Assembly: GCF_016937655.1 (NCBI RefSeq) | Contig: NZ_JAFHKL010000021.1 | Span: forward strand, 1-60,807 | From: Chromobacterium alkanivorans | Lineage (GTDB): Bacteria > Pseudomonadota > Gammaproteobacteria > Burkholderiales > Chromobacteriaceae | DNA: 60,807 bases | Direction: 5' to 3' | In this document: positions 27,239 to 35,800 of the stretch, in pieces | Layout of the letters: each line of letters begins with the position of its first letter | Numbering within the stretch: position 1 is the stretch's first letter | The notes under the pieces: generated by a model | What the model was told of the DNA's origin: nothing | The model's database searches: none | What the model saw: only the letters and a program-made list of their open reading frames with translations | Position numbers and translations under genes: made by a program

Positions 27239-28585
27239 ATGCAACAAGCCAAACGAGTGCTCTGGGGCGAAGGCATGTTCCTGCGCCCGCAGCACTTTCA
27301 GCAGCAAACCCTCTTGCTGGAACAGCATGTCGCCGCGCGGCAGCAACTGAGCCAGCGTCACAGCTGGGGCCTGCAGCACATCGCCTTGGACGAACAGGCG
27401 CTCAAGGGCGGCACCGTCCGCATCGACGGCCTGTCCATCCTGTTCCGCGACGGCACGCTGTACCAGGCGCCGGCCAGCGCGCCGCTGCCGCTGTCCCGCG
27501 ACCTGAACACCTTGCCGCAAGCCGGCATCAAGACCACGCTTTACGCCTGTCTCGCCCATATGCAGCCCTACGGCGGCAACACCCGGAACGGCGAAGCCAT
27601 GTCCCGCCCCGCCCGCTTTCAAAGCGCCAGCGCGGAAGTGGCCGACCTCTACACCCAGGCGCTGGACGCCGACCTGTCCACGCTGGAGTTGGACGTGCGG
27701 CTGATGATCGAAGAGGAAAACCGCGACGGCTACGACGCCATTCCGCTGTGCCGGCTGGAGAAAGACGCCACCGGCCAGTGGGCGCTGGGCGGCGGCTTCA
27801 TCCCGCCGCTGGCCACCGTGGAAGGCTCGCGCGAGGTCAGCCACATGCTGCGCCGCCTGCTGGACATCCTGCTGGTCAAGAACCAGGCGCTGTCCGGCGG
27901 CCAGCGCGAACGCGCCAAGAACGTGATGGAGTACAGCTCCAGCGACATCAGCTCCTTCTGGCTGCTGCACACCGTCAACCGCAACTTCGCCAAGCTGCGC
28001 CACCTGTCGCTGTCCAGCCCGCTGCACCCGGAAGAGCTGTACCTGGCGCTGGCCGAATTCTGCGGCGAACTGCAAACCTTCTCCACCCATTACACCCTGT
28101 CCGACATCCCGGCCTATCGCCACGACGACCTGCACGCCGTGCTGGCGGCGCTGGACACGCAGATCCGCGAACTGCTGGAAACCGTGATCTCCTCGCGCTA
28201 CGCCATCATCCCGCTGCATTCGCCCAAGCCGTCCTTCTACATCGGCCGGCTGGAAAGCGACCGCCTGCTGGAAAACGTCGATTACTACCTGTCGGTGCAG
28301 AGCGAGTTGCCGGCCAGCCAGATCATCGACAGCGTGCCGCTGAAGATGAAAATCGGCGCGCCGGACGACGTGGAGAAAATCCTCAACTCCGCGATGCGCG
28401 GCGTGGCGCTCAGCCATGCGGCGCAAACCCCGTCCGCCATTCCGGTGCGGGTGGGCAACCACTATTTCGCGCTGGAACCGCATGGCGAGATCTTCGGCCG
28501 CATGCTGCAATCGCGCAGCATCTGCATCTATATGCCGCAGACGCTCTCCAATCTGACGCTTGAACTGATCGCCGTATTCCGCTGA
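27239..28585 (+). CDS. tssK: TssK, T6SS baseplate-to-membrane connector
   Basis: The 448-residue protein begins with the TssK (ImpJ/VasE) pattern VLWGEGMFLRPQHFQQQ and contains LDVRLMIEEEN and the family's LVLPPLATVEGS-like and YYLSVQSELP regions. TssK trimers link the baseplate wedges to TssL/TssM and are homologous to phage receptor-binding proteins. tssL follows after 7 bp. Confidence 0.97.
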   Translation: MQQAKRVLWGEGMFLRPQHFQQQTLLLEQHVAARQQLSQRHSWGLQHIALDEQALKGGTVRIDGLSILFRDGTLYQAPASAPLPLSRDLNTLPQAGIKTTLYACLAHMQPYGGNTRNGEAMSRPARFQSASAEVADLYTQALDADLSTLELDVRLMIEEENRDGYDAIPLCRLEKDATGQWALGGGFIPPLATVEGSREVSHMLRRLLDILLVKNQALSGGQRERAKNVMEYSSSDISSFWLLHTVNRNFAKLRHLSLSSPLHPEELYLALAEFCGELQTFSTHYTLSDIPAYRHDDLHAVLAALDTQIRELLETVISSRYAIIPLHSPKPSFYIGRLESDRLLENVDYYLSVQSELPASQIIDSVPLKMKIGAPDDVEKILNSAMRGVALSHAAQTPSAIPVRVGNHYFALEPHGEIFGRMLQSRSICIYMPQTLSNLTLELIAVFR

Positions 28586-28592
28586 GGCCGCC

Positions 28593-29294
28593 ATGAACCA
28601 AACCGCCGCAACCCTACAAGAACGCCCGCTGGCCGTGGCCTCCGCCTCGGCCCCCACCCTGCGCGAAATGCTGGAAGACGGCATCTACCTGCTGTTCCTG
28701 CTGCGGGACGGCAACGCCCCCAGCAGCGCGGTGGAGTTCAACCGCCGCGTCGACCAGTTCCTGAACCAGTACGAGCGCAACGCGCGCAACTTCGGCAAGG
28801 ACCAGAACGCCATCAACCACTCCAAGTACGCGTTTTGCGCGCTGATGGACGAGATCATCCTGTCCTCGGAGTTCGACATCCGCGACGAGTGGGAGCGCAT
28901 GCCGCTGCAACTGCGCTTGTTCGGCGAGCACCTGGCCGGCGAAGGCTTCTTCAACCGCCTGGAGCAGCTGCGTTTGGACCCGGCCGCCCATATCGAGCCG
29001 CTGGAAGTGTTCTACACCTGCCTGCTGCTGGGCTTCCAGGGCAAATACCTGCTGGAAGGCCAGGAAAAGCTGGGCTATCTGACCCACAAGCTGGGCCAGG
29101 AAATCCAGCAAGTGCGCGGCGGCAAGGCCGAGTTCGCGCCCAACTGGCAGCTGCCGCAACGCTTCCAGGCCTTTGTCCGCCATGAACTGCCGCTGTGGCT
29201 GTACTTCGCGCTGCTGGCGGTGGTGGGCGCCGGCATCTTCGTCGCCTACCGCTGGCTGCTGTCCAACCAGCTCCAATCCATCTTCGGCCTGTAA
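28593..29294 (+). CDS. tssL: TssL (DotU/IcmH type), T6SS inner-membrane protein
   Basis: The 233-residue protein has the cytoplasmic DotU domain (FALCALMDEIILSSEFDIRDEWERMPLQ region, then LEQLR and FYTCLLLGFQGKY) and one C-terminal transmembrane segment (about 205-228). It ends just after the membrane, so there is no OmpA-type peptidoglycan-binding extension. A separate OmpA-like lipoprotein at 17286-17720 may provide that. tssE starts 2 bp after the stop. Confidence 0.97.
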   Translation: MNQTAATLQERPLAVASASAPTLREMLEDGIYLLFLLRDGNAPSSAVEFNRRVDQFLNQYERNARNFGKDQNAINHSKYAFCALMDEIILSSEFDIRDEWERMPLQLRLFGEHLAGEGFFNRLEQLRLDPAAHIEPLEVFYTCLLLGFQGKYLLEGQEKLGYLTHKLGQEIQQVRGGKAEFAPNWQLPQRFQAFVRHELPLWLYFALLAVVGAGIFVAYRWLLSNQLQSIFGL

Positions 29295-29296
29295 GC

Positions 29297-29776
29297 ATGC
29301 AGAGCAGCCGCCACGCCCAGATCCTGCCGTCGGTGCTGGACCGGCTGCTGGACGACCAGCCGGACAACAGCCACGGCGCGGAAACCATGTTGTACGAACT
29401 GCCGCAGATCAAGCGCTCGTTGGCGCGGGATCTGGAAGCGCTGCTGAACACCCGGCTCGCGCCGCTGCAGGAACTGTTCGACATGTACCCGCAAGCGCAC
29501 GACAGCATGCTGAGCTTCGGCATTCCGGACCTGTCCGGCATCAGCCTGCTCAACCCGCAAGACCGGGAACTGCTGCGCGAACAGCTGCGCCGCGCCATCG
29601 AAGTGCACGAGCCGCGGCTGTCCCGCGTGCGGGTGAATCTGGACGCACCGCGCGAGATGGAACGCCACCTGCGCTTCCGCGTCGACGCGGTGCTGAAAGT
29701 GCATCCGCACCGGCCGCCGGTCACCTTCGACGCCACCCTGCAACTCTCCTCCAACGTTTACAAGGTACAAGGCTGA
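29297..29776 (+). CDS. tssE: TssE, gp25-like T6SS baseplate protein
   Basis: The 159-residue protein starts at the ATG at 29297, right after the tssL stop; an in-frame upstream start would overlap tssL heavily. It has the gp25/GPW features ILPSVLDRLLDD, the ELPQIKRSLARDLEALLNTR stretch, SMLSFGIPDLSG and RLSRVRVNLD. It initiates sheath assembly at the baseplate. Its place after tssKL rather than before tssF is a rearranged order. vgrG copy 2 follows after 19 bp. Confidence 0.95.
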   Translation: MQSSRHAQILPSVLDRLLDDQPDNSHGAETMLYELPQIKRSLARDLEALLNTRLAPLQELFDMYPQAHDSMLSFGIPDLSGISLLNPQDRELLREQLRRAIEVHEPRLSRVRVNLDAPREMERHLRFRVDAVLKVHPHRPPVTFDATLQLSSNVYKVQG

Positions 29777-29795
29777 CCCAGCCTGACAGCGCCCT

Positions 29796-32700
29796 ATGGA
29801 CCTCAGCACCCTGCTCGCCAGCTTCGCCTCTGCCTTCAACCAGGACCAGCGCCTGCTCACCCTCAGCCTGGGCGACGGCAGCGTGGCGGCCGAGCAATTG
29901 CTGCCCCTCAGCCTGGCCGGCGAGGAAGGCGTGTCCCGGCCTTACGCCTACCAGCTCACCTGTCTGTCTCCGGACGGCGCGATCGAACTCAAGACCCTGC
30001 TCGGCCTGCCGGCCCGGCTCGGCATCCTCGACGCCGCCGGCGCGGAGAGTCTGCGCTGCGGCGTGGTATCGAAAGTGGAAAGCCTGGGCTCGGACGGCGG
30101 TTTCAGTCGCTACCAGCTGACCATAGAGCCGCCGTTCGCGCTGTTGCGGCATCGCGTCAGCTCGCGGGTGTTCCAGGACCTGACGGTACCGGACATCGTC
30201 AAACAGATCCTGGCCGAGCATCAGCAGGCCAACCCGGTGTTCGCCCGCGTCCAGACGCTGGACTTCAAGACCGGCGCGGCAACCCCGCGCAGCTACTGTC
30301 TGCAATACCGCGAGAGCGATTACGACTTCATCGTGCGTCTGCTGCACGAAGAGGGCTATGCCTGGCGCTTCGATCACCTCGATGGCGAGGTACCACAAGT
30401 GCAGTTGGTCGCCTTCGACGACCCCTATAGCCTGCCGCCGGCGACGGTCGAGCGCGTGCGTTTCCACCGCAGCGACGCCACCGAGGCCGAAGACGGCCTG
30501 ACCGAGTGGAACGCCCAGCGCCAGATCGTCCCCGGCGCGGTGGCGCTGGCCAGCTTCGACTACCAGCCCGTCAGCACCCAGCACAGCGGCGACGACAGCC
30601 GCATCGACCAGGGCCAGAACGGCAAGGCGCTGCAGTCTTCTTTGCACGACTACGACCCGCAGTCGCTGTACTACGCCGGCGACGCCGACCAGCTCAGCCA
30701 CTACGCCCAGCTGCGCCAGCAGGCGCATGACCTGAACGCCAAACAATTCAGCGGCGGCGGCTCGGTGCGCGGCCTGGCCGCTGGCCAGTGGTTCCGCCTG
30801 GACGAGCACCCGGCCCACGACGGCGACAGCAGCGAGCAGCGCGAATTCGTCGTTACCCGTCAAAGCTTAAGCGCGCGCAACAACCTGCCAGCGGATCTGA
30901 AAGCCTTCCAAGACGGCAAAGAGGCGCAACCGTTCCGCGCCGACTTCGACGCCCAACGCCGCGGCGTGCCGCTGACCCCGGCCTATGCCCACACCGAGCT
31001 GGCCAAGCCCAAGTCCCGCGGCGTGCAGACTGCCACCGTGGTCGGCCCCCAAGGTGAAGAGGTGCATACCGATCAGCACGGCCGCATCAAGGTGCAATTC
31101 CACTGGCAACGGATGGACGAGCACCCGAGCATAGGCGCCAACCTCGACGACAAATCCTCCTGCTGGTTGCGGGTGGTGATGCCCAGCGCCGGCGCCGGCT
31201 GGGGCCACCAATTCATCCCGCGCATCGGCCAGGAAGTGCTGGTCGACTTCATCGAAGGCGATATCGACCGCCCGGTGATCACCGGCGTGCTCTACAACGG
31301 CAGCCACCCGACGCCGGACTTCAGCGGCGCCGGCGCGCTGCCGGCGAATAAAACCCTGTCCGGCATCAAGTCCAAGGAACACCAGGGCGGCCAGTACAAC
31401 GAACTGCTGTTCGACGACACCCCCGGCGAAGTCAGAGCCAAACTCAGTTCCGAACCCGGCAAGACCCAGCTTAACCAGGGCTTCCTGACCCACCCGCGCA
31501 GCAACGGCAAGGCCGAAGCGCGCGGCGACGGCTTCGAACTCAGAACCGACAGCCACGGCGCCATCCGCGCCGGCCATGGCCTGCTGCTGAGCACCGAAGC
31601 GCAGAACGGCGCTGGGGGCAAGCAACTGGCGCGCGAACAGGCGCAAAGCCAGCTGGACGCGGCCCTGGGCCTGAGCCAGAGCCTGGGCGAAACCGCCACC
31701 GGCCAGCAGGCCGACACCATGGAAACCGGGCCGGAAGAAATTGGCGCGGACAACGCCAAAGCCGCCAAGAAAACCGAAGGCCACCTACAACACCAGGCCG
31801 CCGCGCTGAAAGCCTGGGAAGCCGGCTCCAACACCGACAAAGACGGCAAGACCGCAAAAGACCAAGCCGGCCAGCAACCGCTGATCGTGCTGTCCGCGCC
31901 GGCGGGCATCGCCAGCCTGAGCCAGCAAAGCCAGACCGTGGCGGCGGGCACCAATCTGGACCTGGTGGCGCAACGCGACACCAACCAGACCAGCGGCCGG
32001 CGCTGGCTCCATAACGTGGGCCAACACATCAGCCTGTTCGTCACTGGGGTCAAGGACCAGATCGCGCTGAAGCTGATCGCCGCCAAAGGCAAGATCCAGG
32101 TGCAGGCGCAGAGCGACAGCATTGAAGTCACCGCGGACAAGGACGTGACCGTCACCGCCTGCAAGGGCAAGGTGGAAATCGCCGCCGGCCAGGAAATCCT
32201 GCTCACCAGCGGCGGCGGCTATATCCGGCTCAAGGGCGGCAATATCGAAGTGCACTGCCCGGGCGAAGTCAGCGTCAAAGGCGCCAGCCACGCGCTCACC
32301 GGCCCCGCCAGCCTCAGCACGCCCACGCCCACCTTCAACAAGCCGGGCATGGGCAATCTGCAAGTAATCCATGAATTCGCCAACGGCTACTCCATGAATC
32401 AGGGCAAATTCGTGGTCACCGACGCGCTGGGCGTCAAACACCACGGCGTGCTGGACGAGGCCGGCAAGGCCATGGTCAACGGCCTGCCCACCGGGCCGGC
32501 ACAAGTGCAGTTCCTGGGCCGCCCGCACAAAGACAAGGCCGACATCTTCCCCTTTGTGCCGCAGCCGGAAGTGGCGCTGCAGCAGGCCGGCGAGGCCGTC
32601 AAACAGCAGGCGATGCAGCAACTGGGCAGCACGCTGGGCAAAGTCAGCCCTCAGCTGCAAAACACCTTGGGCCAAGCCCAAGCCATGGCCGCGCAAGCGC

Positions 32701-32813
32701 AACAGGCGCTGGCCTTGGCGCGCAATCCGCAAAGCGCCATCCCCGCGCTGGCCGAACGCGCCGGCGGCATGCTGCCCAAGCTGCCTGGCCTACCCGGTCT
32801 GCTCAAAGTTTAA
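29796..32813 (+). CDS. vgrG: VgrG spike protein, copy 2, with TTR-like C-terminal extension
   Basis: The 1005-residue VgrG shares residues 1-779 with copy 1 almost exactly (gp27-like base, gp5/OB part, DUF2345). After that it differs and adds about 160 residues. Residues about 850-905 (KFVVTDALGVKHHGVLDEAG, then VNGLPTGPAQVQF) look like a transthyretin-like domain, a fold used in other VgrGs to dock effectors. A Gln/Ala-rich helical stretch and a Leu/Pro-rich end follow. The Rhs effector starts 37 bp downstream and is the expected cargo. The near-identical DNA with copy 1 suggests recent duplication or ongoing gene conversion. Confidence 0.97.
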   Translation: MDLSTLLASFASAFNQDQRLLTLSLGDGSVAAEQLLPLSLAGEEGVSRPYAYQLTCLSPDGAIELKTLLGLPARLGILDAAGAESLRCGVVSKVESLGSDGGFSRYQLTIEPPFALLRHRVSSRVFQDLTVPDIVKQILAEHQQANPVFARVQTLDFKTGAATPRSYCLQYRESDYDFIVRLLHEEGYAWRFDHLDGEVPQVQLVAFDDPYSLPPATVERVRFHRSDATEAEDGLTEWNAQRQIVPGAVALASFDYQPVSTQHSGDDSRIDQGQNGKALQSSLHDYDPQSLYYAGDADQLSHYAQLRQQAHDLNAKQFSGGGSVRGLAAGQWFRLDEHPAHDGDSSEQREFVVTRQSLSARNNLPADLKAFQDGKEAQPFRADFDAQRRGVPLTPAYAHTELAKPKSRGVQTATVVGPQGEEVHTDQHGRIKVQFHWQRMDEHPSIGANLDDKSSCWLRVVMPSAGAGWGHQFIPRIGQEVLVDFIEGDIDRPVITGVLYNGSHPTPDFSGAGALPANKTLSGIKSKEHQGGQYNELLFDDTPGEVRAKLSSEPGKTQLNQGFLTHPRSNGKAEARGDGFELRTDSHGAIRAGHGLLLSTEAQNGAGGKQLAREQAQSQLDAALGLSQSLGETATGQQADTMETGPEEIGADNAKAAKKTEGHLQHQAAALKAWEAGSNTDKDGKTAKDQAGQQPLIVLSAPAGIASLSQQSQTVAAGTNLDLVAQRDTNQTSGRRWLHNVGQHISLFVTGVKDQIALKLIAAKGKIQVQAQSDSIEVTADKDVTVTACKGKVEIAAGQEILLTSGGGYIRLKGGNIEVHCPGEVSVKGASHALTGPASLSTPTPTFNKPGMGNLQVIHEFANGYSMNQGKFVVTDALGVKHHGVLDEAGKAMVNGLPTGPAQVQFLGRPHKDKADIFPFVPQPEVALQQAGEAVKQQAMQQLGSTLGKVSPQLQNTLGQAQAMAAQAQQALALARNPQSAIPALAERAGGMLPKLPGLPGLLKV

Positions 32814-32850
32814 TCAGCCCCATTATCGATATTTTCAGAGTTGAATTGTC

Positions 32851-35800
32851 ATGACCGCACCTGTCGCTGTTCTCGATGCAACCCCGGCCAACGCGGCCAA
32901 AGCGCTGGCCCAAACCGGCCAGTCTTTTGATAAATGGCTGCAAGACATCAGCGGCGGTTACCTGACGGTTGAATCGCTAAAAACCCTGGGCACCGCCATT
33001 CCGGTGGTGGGCAACCTGATCTCGGTCGGCGACGTCGTGGTGGACGTCATGGACATGAGCGAGAAAAGCCGCAAGCGCCAGGAAGTGGACATCTTTGACT
33101 GGATGTTCCTGGGCGTGGACCTGATAGGCGTGGTGCCGGCCGCCGGCAGCATGTTCAAACTCAGCACCCGCCCCACCTTGAAACTGTGCGCCACCAGCCT
33201 GCGCCGCGCCGGCAAGGATATCGCCAAGGATGCGATTGAAGGCGCGCTGGTGGGGCAATTGATCACCCTGCTGCCGGACCGCTTCCGCAACACCCCGGCC
33301 AAGTGGGTGGATTATGTGGAAACGCATATCGACAGCAATCTGCAGAAATGCAGCGCGGAAGGCGCCAAGTACCTGAAAGAACTGGCGGACCTGCTGATCA
33401 GCGTCGGCGACGGCAAGTTCGGCCAGTTCGCCGCCAAACACACCTCGGCCAAGCCCGTCGCCTACAACCTGGAAAAAACCAACTCCGGCTTCTGGGGCAC
33501 CATCGCCGCCCATATGGACGCGCTGAACAAGGCCGCCGACGGCGCCAAGAAACAGGCGGTGGCCGGCATGGCCGTCACCGCCGCCCATGCAGTGGACAAA
33601 CTCACCGGCAAATCCCCTGCCCTGCGCGCGCAAATGCGCGCCATTGGCCTATCGCTGGCCAAATGGGCCGGCGAACTCAAGGCCAAGCTGGAAAAAATGC
33701 TGGCGGAGAAGCTGAAACCGATGCTGGCCAAACTGCGCAAGGCCTTCATCGACCACATCGCGGCCAAAAGCACCGCGGTCAAACAAGGCCTCAGCAAGGT
33801 GAGCAAGAAGGTACAGCAAGTGCCCAAGGAGGTAATGAGCCGCTTCAAGGGCGGGGGCAAGGGAGGCAAATGCAATTACCGCTCCAAACATTCCATCAAC
33901 TACCTCAACGGCGTGGAAACGCTGATCCATACCGACTTCAGCCTGCCCGGCGTACTGCCGATACAGTGGGACCGCGTCTACCGTTCCGACTTTGCCGCCA
34001 ACGACGCCGCCGGTCCGCTGGGCGCGCGCTGGGCGATGCCTTACGGCATGCGCTTTGAACGAGACGGCGACGCGCTCAAATACTACGACGACGCGGGCCG
34101 CGAGCTGGAATACGCGCTGCCGCCGGTGGGCGAATCCCTGAAAGACGAGCTGGAAGGCCACACCCTGACCACGCTGTCCGACACCCTGCTCTCGCTCAGC
34201 TTCGGCCACGACCTGGTGCAGCTCTACGAACGGCACGGCCAGCAATACCTGCTGGCGCTGATCAAGGACCGCGCCGGCAACAGCATCGCGATGAACTTCC
34301 GCGACGGCCGCCTCAGCCAGCTGGTCAGCAGCGCCGGCTACGTGGTGGGCCTGGCGCATGACAAGCACGGCCGCATCAGCCGCATCAGCCTGCAAGACCC
34401 AGAAACCGGCCTGCCGCTGCGCGAGCTGGCGCAATACCAGTACAGCGATATCGCGGCGCTGGCCGGCGACGCCGGCGACCTGCTCGCCGCCAACGATGAA
34501 AACGGCCAAAGCTGGAACTACCAATACCGCCGCCACCTGATTACCCGCTACACCGACCGCACCGCTCGCGGCATCGCCCTGGAATGGGACGGCGACGGCC
34601 CCAACGCCCGCGCCGTGCGCGAATACGCCGACGACGGCAGCCTGGACATCCGCCTGGCCTGGGACGACAACATCGACCTCACCTACGTCACCGACGCCTA
34701 CGGCCGCACCACCGAATACTATTTCGACGAAGCCGGCTATCCCTACCGCATCATCTTCCCGGACCACAAGGAAGAATGGCTCAACTACGACGCCAAGAAG
34801 CGGCTGATCAGCCACATCCACCCGGACGGCTCCCAGGACAGCTACGAATACGACGCCCAGGGCAATATGGTGCTGCACGAGCGCCGCGACGGCAGCGACG
34901 TCGCCTTCGCCTACGACGCCCAGGACAATCTGCTGGAGATCACCGATCCGCTGGGCGAAAAATGGCTGCGCGCTTATGACGACAAGGGCCAGCTGATCGA
35001 GGAAACCGACCCGCTGGGCCACAAGACCAAATACGCCTACAACGAGCAAGGCCTGCCGGTGGCCATCACCGACGCCAAGGGCGGCAAGAAGCAGATTGCC
35101 TACCGCCCGGACGGCCTGCTGCAGAGCTATACCGACTGCTCCGGCAGCGCCACCCAATGGCAGTACGACGAACGCGGCCGCGCGCAGCTGATCGTCGACG
35201 CCATGGGCAGCGCCACCCGCTATCAATACGCGGCCAACGGCACGCTGCAAGCCATCGTCCAGCCGGACGGCCAGACCATCCAGCTGGAACACGACGCCGA
35301 AGCGCGCCTGCTCAAACTGACCGACCCGCTGGACCGCGCCACCCATTACGACTACGACAAGGCCGGCCGGCTGCAAACCCGCACCGACGCCAACGGCCAC
35401 AGCCTGGCCTACAAATACGACAAGCTGGGCCGGCTGACCGCGCTGCGCAATGAAAACCACCGCCAGTATCTGTTCGAATACGACGCCGGCGGCCAGCTGA
35501 TTTCGGAAACCGGCTTTGACGGCAGCGCCACCCGCTACCACTACAACGCCGCCGGCCAGCTGGAAAAACAACAGGAAGGCGATGTCGCCACCCTCTACCG
35601 TTACGACCGCGCCGGCCGCCTGATCGAGCGCAGCGCGCCGGGCAGCCTGGAAAGCTTCGGCTACGACCCCGCCGGGCGGCTGTACCAGGCCAAGAACCGC
35701 TACGCCAGCCTGCGCTGGATCTACGATCCGGTAGGCAATGTCATAGAAGAACACCACGGCTACAGCGTGGCCGGCGTCAAGGAAACCTACCGCTGGCAAC

